Positions 47,961 to 59,240 of a DNA stretch of 64,000 bases are shown here, piece after piece. The translations under genes and the position numbers were made by a program. The notes under the pieces were generated by a model, which ran no database searches, was not told the origin of the DNA, and saw nothing but the letters and a program-made list of their open reading frames with translations. How positions within the stretch are numbered: position 1 is the stretch's first letter; every line of letters starts with the position of its first letter. Source of the stretch: Certhia americana (lineage: Eukaryota; Chordata; Aves; Passeriformes; Certhiidae). The stretch is from NCBI GenBank assembly GCA_018697195.1, contig CM031857.1, forward strand, positions 62,068,069 through 62,132,068, in the 5' to 3' direction.

Positions 47961-50900
47961 TTTGAATTCTTTTAGCTGAATATCTTTTTTGATCAGCCTG
48001 AAAGCCCTATAGCAGTGAAATATAAGGATGAATGAGCTGTTCTAGGGAGGAAAAAAAGATTGAAAAGCATTTAAAATATTTTCGCTAAATCTGTTAAGTA
48101 ATCTGTAGGATACCTAGTGAAAAATGAGAAAATTGCTTTGTTTGGGTTGTTTTTCAACCTGCATTTTGATTTCAATACATTGCTGATCTTTGTGTGTGTG
48201 TGGTGAGGGAGATGATACATGGACTCTGAGTAAAGAAGTGGGACTCATCCTGTTTTCAACATTACCCAAGTTCTGTTCATTTTCAGTGTCAAAAAATATT
48301 TATAAACTCCAACATTAACATAAATGGCACATCAAATATTTATTAAAACAGACACCTTTAAAACTTGAATTCTTCTCTTCTCTTGGCCCCTGATGATTAC
48401 AAAAGGAATTTCTTTTTAAATGGCCAAACTTCCATCCAAGGAGACATGCTTTTAGATTCTTAGTACTCAGTCTAGGGATCTGCTATTACTAAAACCCAAG
48501 TACCCTCAATATTGGTCACTAGCTGAGGTTTTACAATTTGGTTCTAGATATCTGAAGTTGCAGTAAAGCTTTGAAGTCTTCATGAATAACTATCTCTGAA
48601 ATAAAATCCTGGTGCCATGGAAAATGATTGAAAAAGAATTTGGATCTTAATTTACTCAAACCCAGAATTTCTACCTGGTTTCAAACTGAAACTGTGACAA
48701 CTTATTAACCACTTCTCTTCAAAAGTGCATAAATTAAAAGCAATAAGAATGATTTTAAGAATAGTATGACAATATTTTCTAGTGTGATGCTTGCCACAGA
48801 AAGATTGCTGCTTTCACTTGAAGCAAGACATGATAAACTAATTCTGACCACTCACTTTCCATCAAGATTTGTATTATATCCTTCTGCTTAGAAATACATG
48901 ACTTCATCCTTCTTTCATGCCTTGCATTGCCTTGGTCTGGCTTTTCTCCCTTTCTTCTTCCCCTCTCGTCTCTTGGGTCAGATAGAGTATAGGTTCAGGT
49001 ACTGCTTTTATACTCATGAAAATTGCTGGTAATGTTTGCTGTTTCTTTTCTCAGTGGAAAAGTACGTGATTCATAGCAATACAGATCTTATTTACACTTT
49101 AAGGATGAAAAAACAATTTTGTAAGTAGTTTAAAAAATACAACTTTTAGAAGTGCCTTCTAGAAAATTTATATGGTGAGAGTGTTCTGAAGTAGCCTTTA
49201 ATATACAAAAACTGACAACCATTTGGATAAAAAATGATTAGCATGGATTTGAACTCCTACTTCTGTCATATTTTTAAAGTGAGACTAGTGTGATATGTAA
49301 TATAATCAATTTTAAATGATCACACATCATTTCTCACCAATTTGCATTCCAACACTTTGATAGAATAACAAACTGTATCTGACGTAAACAGAGACTTATA
49401 AAATAAAAGAGAATTAACAACTCCTACTCTGAAAACAGAAAGTACAGTTACGGAGACACAAATAAAATGACAGACTGTGGCATGCTAATAGCTAAATATC
49501 TCTTTCTAGTTAAACACAAGCAATGCTAAGTGATGGTTAGTAGTTTCCAGCTGACATTTCCATTTCGTGCTTCATATTTTGTTTTCTGCTCCATCCATAC
49601 ATTGTTTATAACTAAGCTATAATTTTTTTCAGTTGTGAGCCCTTGTAAGAGAGAGTAGTCTGAGAAGCAGAATAGCATATTCCATGTATTAAAAATAAAT
49701 TAAGAATTTTCTAGAGCTTAAGTTTGTCAGAAGGATTGATTTTTGAAGAATAATTATGTACTTCATTTTCTGTACCAATAAACAACATGAAGTAGCTTAA
49801 GAATTTACTTGGTCTTGCACTGTGAGCGGAGGACCTACACATCCTTTCCACTTGGTTTAAATTGTGATCTTGTAAGTCACAACTGCAGGTAAGGTTGTCA
49901 TCACAGCTACTCCATGTATCTGGTTTCCACTTGAACACTTGGAAAATGTATGTTTTACACATGACAGTCAGAATGTCAGCTTTAATTTTACAATGACAAC
50001 CAGAAACAGACAAAGAGGAATATGATGAATATGCAGATATATATATAAAGCTTCATCATAAAATTACAAGGTGTTTGGCTGAGTCATCATTCATGGGGGG
50101 CAAATTAAGTTGATTTACTGGTATTTAAATTCCTTTTTTGAAAGATTTCTAAACCATTTTCAAGATAATAGTCCTTTACTTTGTAATGGATTTGAGCTTC
50201 ATTTATACAATTAAAAAAGGGGTTTTTCCTAACCTGTATATTTTTTTTCATTTCAGGAATTGTAATTCATGACTTATTTTTAATGTATCCTATAGATGAA
50301 AATAAAAAAGAATTAAAAGTATAGAATCATAACTGTGCTACTGATGATATAAAATATACATGCAGAAACAAAATCAGGAAATATCAATAAAGGACCTCTG
50401 TGAGTTTGCTAGCTTTTTTTTTTTTTTTTTTTGTTTAAAAAAGCCTTAAAATTTATAAAGCACGTATTATCTGTGGGTTGGATGAGTGTGTATATAAGCA
50501 TGTAGAACGAAAGTTTATTCCAAAATAAACTGTGCGATGACCTCTTCTTTTCACTGATAGCCCTCAACAACACCTCCAGGCTAGATTTTCCATGTATTTA
50601 ATTGCAATATAACCTCATTTAGACAGCAAGAGTCCTGACAATCACAAAATGCAGAAATCCAGTCAATATACAAATATGAAGAGATGCAAAATATCACCAC
50701 AGAGCAAGACAGAAGACATAGTTAAATAATGTAGGCAAACAACATCTCTTTTTCTTGCCACATAAAGTGGCTGTATATATGCCAGTACCACCCCAGAAAA
50801 TTCACAGCACTATTTTGTCACACTCTAGTTCATCCCAGTGACTGAACCCCACCTCTCAGGAGGTTCAGTGCTCATGCAGCCACGTGGCTCCTGGGGTATG

Positions 50901-52052
50901 GCCAGCATATGCCCTGCCAGACTGCATCCTGAGCACTGCAAGTTCATGTCAAGGCACATGTTTGCACCCATGCAGGCGCAGTGTTTGCCTTCTCCATATT
51001 CACGTCTGTTCCGTTCTCACTGTGTCTGTGGTGTGAGAAGCTGCCTTTGAAGACTTCAGACAAATCACATTGAAGGCTGTGGAAGCTGAAAATAGATTTT
51101 GATATGAGGCACTATGTGAAAAATTTCATTTACGGTATAATTTTGAAATAATTTTAAAAATCTAAAAGCAAATTATCCAAAGCTATTTCAAACAGAAAAA
51201 TTAGCATTGGACAATTTCCACATAATGGCAAAATATCTCAAAAGATAGAAATTACAGTAGTTGAAAATATTTCCACATACACACAGAACTCTAAATATTT
51301 GTACCACAGTAAAAAAAAAACTGTTACTGTCTGCCATCTGATTTTTTTTATTTCCTTGGTTTAATACATATTTTTTTCACTTCTGTGTGATTAAGGTTAA
51401 GGGGGTTTGTGTAATTTTTATACTTAAATCAGCAGGTACATAATTAGATTCCAATGGTGCCATAATCATTTTCACATCTTTATATTAAGATTGAAGTCTG
51501 AAATTTTTTTTTTCCTAAGTATTTCTTGAGGATAAAATTCTTTGAGAACATTTTCAGTAGACCACAGAATTAACCAGTAAGCAAAACTCAAGAGTCCTGT
51601 GTGCAAAAAAATAAAATTTTTTGTATTTTTTCTTTTTTGCTGGATCCATTAGTTTCCAAGGAAACTACATTAACTGTGGCATATAACTAAATTAAAAATT
51701 AAAAAGCTTGAGTTAGCATGATTTTGAGTTTGAATTGCACAGTATTCTTATTCCTTTCAAAAGAAAATATTTCACAGATTGACAGAAACTTAGAAAATAG
51801 AGACTGCTTTTATAAATTATCTCCCCACAAGGAGATCTTTTGATGCAATATTTCATAAACAGTATTCTTATGCTGTGGTGTCTTTTTTTTTACCAGTTGT
51901 AACCATGAATAGCAAGATCATTAGGAAGTGGGGCTAAAAAAGGAGAGAAAAAAGAAAGGAAGATGAGATTGGAAATTTATCGTAAAGAATTCTATGACAA
52001 GTACTAGAGGGGCCTTGAATCTAGTAAGATGGAGGAGAAAGACAATCAGGAC
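47961..52052. other. Non-coding stretch with one exon candidate
   Basis: No repeat family recognised. The minus-strand exon candidate at 49809-49937 is listed separately. Also present are T19 at 50414-50432 and a less AT-rich stretch at about 50830-51050, whose 70-codon plus frame has no domain. Confidence 0.45.
49809..49937 (-). other. Candidate exon with TSP1-like Trp/Cys spacing
   Basis: A minus-strand open segment of 129 bases that can be read as a phase-1/phase-1 exon. It has a plausible branch point ('ctgact') and acceptor ('tacattttccaag') upstream, and a donor (CCAA then gtaaat) downstream. The encoded peptide starts VFKWKPDTWSSC; aromatic-x-W-x4-W-x2-C is the spacing that opens many thrombospondin type-1 repeats in extracellular proteins. 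It continues with cysteines at CDDNLTCSC, and then QVERMC in the place of the usual Q-x-R-x-V-x-C end, with atypical spacing. Phase-1 symmetric exons are typical of extracellular modules. The frame stays open beyond both splice sites, so chance cannot be excluded. No parent gene identified. Confidence 0.22.
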
Positions 52053-52204
52053 TGTCATGGCTTAAACCCAGCTACCTAACCAGTACTCAGATGCTCTCTA
52101 ACTTCTCTCCCCCTCTTTCCCTGGTGGGATGGGGAAGGAGAATTGGAAAAAAGGTAAGACTCATGGCTTGAGATAAGTATACTTTAATAATTTAAATAAA
52201 TTAA

Positions 52205-52290
52205 AAGAAGACAACAACAACAACATTTATCATTATTATTTATTATCATTACTACTAATAATAATAACAATAATACCAGCAATAATAATG
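52205..52290. repeat. (CAA)n/(AAT)n trinucleotide tract in ERVL LTR
   Basis: CAA units (52212-52224) followed by ATT/AAT units with interruptions up to about 52290. An AAT-type tract is a normal internal feature of this LTR family as I recall it, so it was carried in with the element and then diversified. Confidence 0.75.
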
Positions 52291-52520
52291 AGAGTCAGAG
52301 AGGAATAAAACCTGAGAAAACAAAGTGATGCACAATATAATTGCTCACTCACCCAGCCAGTCTCTAAGCAGCAATTGGTGCCAGCCAACTTTCCACAGTT
52401 AAGAGAGTGAACATGACATTTTTGTGTGGAATACCACTTTGGCCTGTTCAAGTCAGCTTTTCTGGATGATATTTTAAGTTTTAGCTTTTATAATTTTTTA
52501 GATTCTGTGCTGTTTTGGCT

Positions 52521-52921
52521 TGTGGTCCTGGGTTTCATATTAAGTGTTGGTAGGCTCTCTTCACAGAATAGGTAGGCAGAACAATTCCTTTTCTAGCTTT
52601 GGACCAAGGACAACTGATACAAGCTCCAGGTGCAAGAGCTTAAACAATGGTGAAGTGAAGAGAGAAAAACGAGGATGGAACTTCATAATCTAAAGCTATA
52701 ACTGGACAAATGACTCCAATATGCTGATAGACCAGAACTTATGGAAGTGTGGGACCTTGTAATCAGTTGTCCATTTTGCGACCATTTTGGGGTCCAAACC
52801 GGGCACAGCCCAGTGGGCTCTTGTGCTGCTAAGGGCATATATATTGAGGCTTTTTAATAAATACCTAGTTCATCCTTTTGCTCTGTCTAGTCTCTGTTCC
52901 AGGTCAGCCTCCGAGGCATCA
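52521..52921 (+). mobile_element. Nested solo LTR (alpharetrovirus/ERVK-like)
   Basis: A 401-bp insertion inside the ERVL LTR, edges 'tgtggtcctggg' and 'cctccgaggcatca'. Flanking pentamers are tggct (52516-52520) and tggcc (52922-52926), a 4-of-5 match. On the plus strand an 'atatatatt' TATA-like box near 52838 is followed within about 20 bases by AATAAA near 52856. This is the same tight promoter and poly(A) layout as the 35.6-kb LTR. ERVL sequence is recognisable on both sides. It is younger than its host LTR and opposite in orientation. No internal retroviral sequence. Confidence 0.72.
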
Positions 52922-53129
52922 TGGCCATGTTCCCCACCATATCTTTTTTTCTGGCCCTGCTCACGGACCAAGCATGGGAACCTGAAAATTCCATGATTTA
53001 GGGTATGCAAGACTTAGTAACAACCAAAACATTGCTGTGTTATGAACATTACTCTCATACTGAATCCAAAACGGCACTGTACCGGCTACTAAGAAGAAAA
53101 TCAACTCTATCCCAGTTTAAACAAGGTCA

Positions 53130-53485
53130 GAATAAGATTATATCAATTTATACTTTCATTTCCTAATATGAAGACCCAAATAATTGGGATTATATTATCA
53201 GTGCTGAGAACAAATAGGAAAGTCCTTGAATGTTATTAGTCTACAGGATTAAAACAGACAGGCAAACAAACAAGCAGTAAGTCGTAGAGGACTTACAACT
53301 TTCACAGCTGTTTTGTCAACTTTAGTAAATTACTTTATCCTTTAGATTGTAATCAAGAAACACAGGTGACTGCAATGAGAGATTGCAATCTGATGATATA
53401 ATGCCACAAACAGTGGAACAAAACAAAAACAAAGTGTAGAACAATTCAAATGAGTTAAGACAAACATACACCTGTTCTTTAGGTA
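53130..53485. other. Spacer between two LTRs
   Basis: About 355 bp of AT-rich sequence with no recognised feature, separating the nested LTR pair from the next ERVL LTR. It does not look like retroviral leader or coding sequence. Confidence 0.5.
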
Positions 53486-54912
53486 TGTCATGGTTTAGCC
53501 CTGATTGGACAATTTTGTAATATTGACACCTTATTAAGGCAATGAAAAGGGTGGATATGCCTCTAGTGAATTCACATTTTGAGGTGAGAGTCCGGAAATA
53601 GCAGCTCTTCTGGTTTCCGGTGGGATGAAGTAGGAGGCTCAGCCTGGCTGTTCCCCATGGCCGGGCCGGACCAAGGTTCCTCCTGTCCTCCCCTGGCACC
53701 CCTGGCAGACAAAGGGGAAGGAGAGGCAGAGGGGGGAGGAAGGCTCAGCCCAGTCCTGGCTGCTGAGATCTGCTAATCCAGGACGGCCCCACACAGCAAA
53801 CCAAGGGCTGAGCCAGGCCTGGTGTCTGCCAGGCAGGGAAAGGGAGGTGAATCAGCCCTGGTGTGAGACATCTGAAACCTCACCGGGCTGGGAAAATAGA
53901 TCCTAGCCTCCCTCTCTCAACACACCTGGATTTGAAGGCAGCAGCAGGCCTTGAGATCTTGGCACAAATCCAGCACAACTGCATTGCATCAGGTGACTGC
54001 CTTAACCTGGCTGCTGCCCTGCTGTTAACCTTTTCAGAGCAGAAAAGACCTCCACAGTTCATTTTCCCCTTGAATGAGAGACAAGGACAAAAGGGAAGAC
54101 GCGGAGAGACCAACATGAAGATATTAAAGTCATCAAAGAAAGAGTGATTGTCCTAGATGGAAGGAGTACAGGGAGTCACTTTTCAAGCTGAGAATCTCTT
54201 CAACCATAAGCTATGGTGATTGACTGTACATATTGAGATGTTTCCTTTAAACCATAGAGAAGTGTGGAGAGATAGGAAGGTCAAATTTCACACCTAAGCA
54301 AAGGAATGCAGTGTTGAAGTGAGCCAAGGTTGAAGTAACTGTGATTGTTGAGAATTTTGAACAGAGAGATGATGTGCCTTTTTTGCCCTGAGAGATGAAG
54401 ATGATAATAAAGATAAAGAGAGCCTTTGCTCTGAACAGAGGATCTTTAAAAAATTTAAACCCCCATACATCGATGTGGTCTAGAGGCATCTGTAAAGAAT
54501 TGTGCACATGGGAGGAGCTTCACAAGGTGGATCTTCTGGGCGGTTGCTTTGTGAAGAATGGAACCACAAGAGAGCTGTTTTCTTGTGAAGGAATTCTCCA
54601 CAGCAAATGAGAGGTGCTTCCCTCCCTAAGTGAACTGCAGAAAGACTGTTTTAGAGATGAAAACCTGAGATTTCTGAGTGTTGTTTTCTGTATATTGTAA
54701 ATAGGAAAGAAAAGAAAATGTGTGGAGGAGTGTTCTGATGGTTTAATTCTGATTCTTTTTTTTTTCTCTCTCCTTTTAGTCTTAGTCAATAACATTTTAT
54801 TCCTTTTAACCTTAAGTCTGTTTTGCTCTTGATTGAGAAATTTCAAACTAGCAAACTAAAACTATGATACAAAATTGGTGTTTCCACCTGATTTCGAAAT
54901 GAAACCAGGACA
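53486..54912 (+). mobile_element. Long (1.43-kb) solo ERVL LTR
   Basis: Edges are 'tgtcatggtttagccc' and 'gaaatgaaaccaggaca', which are imperfect inverted repeats. Flanking pentamers aggta (53481-53485) and acgta (54913-54917) match at 4 of 5 positions. The first part is GC-rich (about 53580-53860) and the rest AT-rich. Near the 3' end 'ttagtcaataacattttatt' (near 54783) and 'ttaagtctgttttgctcttg' (near 54813) match the polyadenylation/U5 part of avian ERVL LTRs as I recall them, giving plus orientation. No internal genes; frames of 71-108 codons inside are fortuitous. Confidence 0.8.
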
Positions 54913-56734
54913 ACGTAGCAGCTGATCAGATCGGAATCAGTTTCAAAGCACAATCGGTTTGTTTGAATTACATTATCATTTTTTAGTTGCTTCACATGAT
55001 TTTAAGTGGTTCATATTATGCTTTTCACCTTTTATGCAGGTTTGAGTGCATTTAATTTTGGCTAGTGCAAATTCAAATACTGCAATGGATTATTTTAACC
55101 AGGTCTAAATAAAACATAATAACAGCATTCCACGATATAATGAAATTTGTGCTAGGATTCTCTCTTATTTTAGGGTGATCTTCTTCAAAGCTTTGATCAT
55201 TTCAATATTTTACTTACCTAGTAATAATTGTATAATTTAGCAAGATTTTTACAGTTACCATACATTTCCACATTCAACACAGCTGACATCTTTTTGTTAG
55301 CACAGTTTACACATAATTATCAAACTTTTTATTCTCTCTCTCTTTCCATTCAAGGACCTAATCTGCTAAATTTAAGCAAACATATCAGACGCTACATTAA
55401 AACAAACAGGGTTGTTTGTTTGTTTGTTTGTTTGTTTGTGTGTGTGTGTTTTGTTTTGTTGTGTTTTGTTATGTTTTGTTTTGTTTGTTTTGGTTTTTTT
55501 CTGGAGACATTGAAAGGCACCTTCCCTGTTCAGGTGGATAAACTTTATGAAGATAGGTCTCTTAAATTCCAACATAAGGCAGAAGTTTGATGCTTTAATT
55601 AACTGTTCTGTGTCTCTAATAAATGAAAACTGCTTACTGGCCTGTGAAAACAAAGAAAACAATTCAAATTTTACATTGGTAGAGTTTGCATTTAATCTCT
55701 GTAAACAGAAGTCATATGAAAATAGAGACAGTAGCATGAATCGTAATAATAGATAAGCTAATAAAAAAATACTGTGAATGTTAAAAAAAATAGAAAAGCT
55801 TACCAATATCAAAGCTTAGGCCTTTTTGTGATACAGAAAATTGGAATAGTTATCCTGCAGATAGATTTAGTGGAGCCATTAGTCTTCAAAACTAATTCTA
55901 AAAAAAGAAAAACAACCACTATAATTATAAATCATAACTAAATTTCATGGAAACTGTACTGTTTTGATATTTAATGTTAAATTATTTAATATATTAATGA
56001 GGTGAACTTTAGAAAAACTTTACTCAAACTGTTAGTTGACTCTTCCTTAAAAATATCATCAGAATTACACCGATCTCTTAGTTGATTCTTGATATTCTTT
56101 CATAGTAAAAAAATGTTGATATTTTTGAATAGTTAGCAATGTCAGGTGCGTTGTTAATGTCTGATTGCCTGAAACTATTTATAGTTCAAGCTGTAATTCA
56201 CCGACACTTATTACTGCATGCAGAAAGAGTTGTAAAAGATCTAGTATTTTTACAGACTGAAGGCTCATTATTTAAATTTTATCCAGTCATGTACCTTTTT
56301 GTTTTGAGTGAATTAAATTTTAGGTTTGGTAAATAAATGCCATTTGAAATTTAACTGTATGAAGCTAAGTTTTTTTTCTATTGCTATCTATAAGAATATC
56401 AATGTCCATGTTAATATCTGTGTCAATATTCATAATATCTATATTTATCTAGTCTGTTGAGATAATCTTGTATTCATTCAAACAGGATTTAGAACACCAA
56501 ATTTTTTTTTCCCCCCATATATATTTTGGAAAGTTTTTATCAGCTAATTATTTACAGTCAGTGTTAAGGTATTTTTTGTCTTTGATGAACTTAAATTTAA
56601 AAATGTTAGAAGCCGCAAAGAGTAGCTGGCTGTTTTGAACCCAAAATTTAGGAGTGAATCTCTTGAAGATGGATTTCCAAGGTCAACTTTTGATCCTAAT
56701 TTCACACAGTGCATTTTCTGAACGAAGGTACAAA
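54913..56734. other. Non-coding stretch with GTTT-rich tract
   Basis: AT-rich with no gene or transposable element recognised apart from the simple repeat at 55411-55500. The 146-codon minus frame at 55372-55812 runs through that repeat (Lys/Thr/Asn/Gln-rich part) and is not credible as a gene. Confidence 0.55.
55411..55500 (+). repeat. (GTTT)n/(GT)n/(GTTTT)n tract
   Basis: Six to seven GTTT units, then five GT units, then GTTTT-type units and a T-rich end. It is nearly free of A and C over about 90 bases, the strand complement of the CAAA tracts at 28.7 and 59.2 kb. Confidence 0.85.
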
Positions 56735-56860
56735 CAGGACAAGGTTGTCAAGCATTGGAGATGTTGGAGTCAGTATCCCTCGATGCGTTCAGGAAATGAT
56801 TTGACATCTGAATGTGCCACTTACTGCTGTGGTCTAGTTGACAAGGTGTAAACTTTGGGA
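56735..56860 (+). mobile_element. Weak CR1 3'-region relic
   Basis: 'gttcaggaaatgatttgaca' near 56788, 'gaatgtgccacttactgc' near 56810 and 'gtggtctagttgacaaggtg' near 56830 follow the order of a CR1 3' region (late ORF2/UTR). The terminal octamers are absent and identity is low, so the call is tentative. Confidence 0.45.
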
Positions 56861-59144
56861 TCTGTAACAACTAGTGTACTGATCAGAACTCCATCTCCTG
56901 CGTGGCTTTTAGCACCTGTCTCAGGGACATCCAGACTCCTGAATCTATGACTTTGAATTTTGTGGTTAAGTTGAATGCTCCACAGTTATAACACTCTTAG
57001 ATGTGGAATGAAGTTTCAGAAACAAACATTGCCCTGTGGATCTGTTGGATGCAAGTCAGACTGCAGTAAAGCATTTAGGATTTGTGGATACTGGGAAGAA
57101 AGAAGGTCTTAATGCTGAGTGGATACCCTTGGTTCTGATTCTTTCTTCTTTGTATTCTATCTCATTTTATTCAGTGGTTACCTAAACAGCCTATGAGCAC
57201 AGGAAGCTATTCCCAGATGAGAGCCCTAGGATGGGATTATAAGTGTTAACAATACAGAACACTTTACTTTTTTTAGCTCCGCTCTCATTTAGGTGCTTCC
57301 ACAATGATAAAGGTGACAGTGCCCATCATGATGAATGTTAATATTGCTAACCATTTCATCATCATTCAAATTATTGGGATCAAGTCATTTTATCAGTTTA
57401 AAAACAAGGTAAATACCTTCTATCAGTGACAGAATTTTTCAAGTTCACTACATCTTCTCTAAAAACTTTTTTCAAAGTTTTCAAATCCAGTCACCATACA
57501 TAAATATATTGCAAGCAACTAACAACCAACCTCCCAAGATAAAATGAAAATACATTTGCATTTTCTGTGATACAGTGAAAACAGTGCAAAGAGAAGTCTC
57601 CCGTTTTTCTCTTTGAGGGGTCCTAAAATGTGATTTCACTCTCAGAAAGATTATGTGATTTTAATGTTAAAAAAAAATCTTTTTTCCAATTTTCATCTAC
57701 AATAATTTATAAGTCTGCAAATAAAAAAAAGTCTGAGTCGTTTGCTGCTCAAAATAAATCATCCATGAAAGTATTTAAGTGTTGCATATTTATAGACACT
57801 TATAAAATTAGAATATATATAAACTTCAATAGCTTTTGTGTGCCCACTTACTCTATAAAATACATATAACTTCTCCTGAATCTTATTGAGAGATAAACGG
57901 AATCTTTCCTCGTGATTTATTAGTAAAGTCAAGCTTAGTTTAATTTTGACAACACTGTTATTTTCTAAGTATCATATAATATATACTCTTGCCTATAATA
58001 TTTGCTGTAATTTATACAGCTAATATGTGTGAATTAAAAAGATAATGTAACTTTCAGAAAGAGAGAAGAATTGGTTTTTATTAATGTTTTACAGGTCAGA
58101 GACATGATTCTGGACATGAGAAAGAGAAATAATTTCAATTTAAAACAGTAGAAAGAGAAAATTAGAGAGGGCAAAAATAGTCAAACACTTAAGTGACCCA
58201 GTGACCACTTATGGCACCCTAAGGCTGTATGCTAATAGCTCCTTTAGTTGGCTGCTGTTTCTAAACTTGGGGGCAAACTAATAAGATAATTTTTGCCATT
58301 GACATAGAGGGATATTAAGTTGCATTTTTAGCCTCTTGCTTGCAGTTCTATCCCTATTCTGTTCACATAGATATATCTTGTGTTTTTCTCATGTGTAACA
58401 AGATAAATCCAATAAATCTCATATTTATCAGATTTATTCATATTACATGATATTCCTATTCACAAAACAGAATGATACTTTCTGTTAATTCTCTAGTTTC
58501 AAAGAATTTATTAATTCCTAACTGATAAATTAACAAAATACAGCACTGAAACTTATTAGCAGCAAGAAATCCAATATAAGCCAGATTTCTGGTGGCTTAC
58601 CTGGGGCAGTTAGGGATATTTAGACTCAGTAATTCCACATATATTAACAATGCTCAGGTTAAGTAGTTTTCTTGGGCTCTAGACATTAGTGCAATCATAT
58701 TCTAGAATCTGGAATCTAATAATAATAATAATCATAATCTAGAATCTTCCTATAATATATAAACATCTATATTAGAAAAAATATTTGTGGAACATTTGAT
58801 TTTGTTATAGAAGATAAAGGAAGAGAGCATGATTTCTGTTACAGTGACATTAAATGGCAAGTTTTTTTCTGGTAGCAGCTACCTTCTGCCTGGTTTTGGT
58901 GCAGAGAGATGGATACCCTAAAATAAAAGTAAATGCATCAGACTTGGTGGTTTATTTTAGGGTGGACTGAATCACAACTCATAAATGCCTAGTTCTCCTC
59001 CTATTTAAATGCAGCTCATTGAAATAATCAGATAGTTTTCAGAAACAAGTACGTTTCAGACAGCCAAACTAAGATGAGACCAAATAATTTTTATTAATGT
59101 TTAATAAGTACTATAAATTAAAATTTAATCAGAAAGAAGAATGG

Positions 59145-59240
59145 AAAAAAAAAAACAAACAAACAAACAAAAAAAAAAAAACAAACCTCGAAACAAAAAC
59201 AAACCAAACAACCACCATAACCAACCAACAATAAAAAAAA
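59145..59240 (+). repeat. (CAAA)n/(CCAA)n low-complexity tract
   Basis: A-rich sequence with CAAA units, then CCAA/ACC units, almost free of G and T. It is close in composition and unit order to the tract at 28693-28771 (CAAA then AAAACC then CAA), although no flanking homology was noticed. Confidence 0.85.

Larger units (their letters stand above)
52053..53129 (-). mobile_element. ERVL LTR interrupted by a nested LTR
   Basis: The outer LTR is about 670 bp without the insertion. Plus-strand edges are 'tgtcatggcttaaaccc' and 'cagtttaaacaaggtca'. Internal blocks match a very common avian ERVL LTR as I recall it: 'ggtgggatggggaaggagaa' near 52121, 'ttgagataagtatactttaa' near 52168 and 'gtgatgcacaatataattgc' near 52324. 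After the insertion come 'aacaaccaaaacattgctgt' near 53019 and 'ctaagaagaaaatcaactct' near 53089. The family's sense strand is minus. The expected TATA region is mutated. No target duplication could be matched (flanks aggac and gaata). Interrupted at 52521-52921 by another LTR. Confidence 0.85.

Noticed and set aside
49870..49892. Strong plus-strand splice donor 'ctgcaggtaagg'
   Set aside because: The upstream plus-strand sequence carries several stops (TGA, TAA) close by, so it does not look like the end of a coding exon; it may be chance.
55372..55812. 146-codon minus-strand open frame
   Set aside because: The longest frame in the window, but it runs through the GTTT/GT simple repeat, which explains its openness and its Lys/Thr/Asn/Gln stretch.
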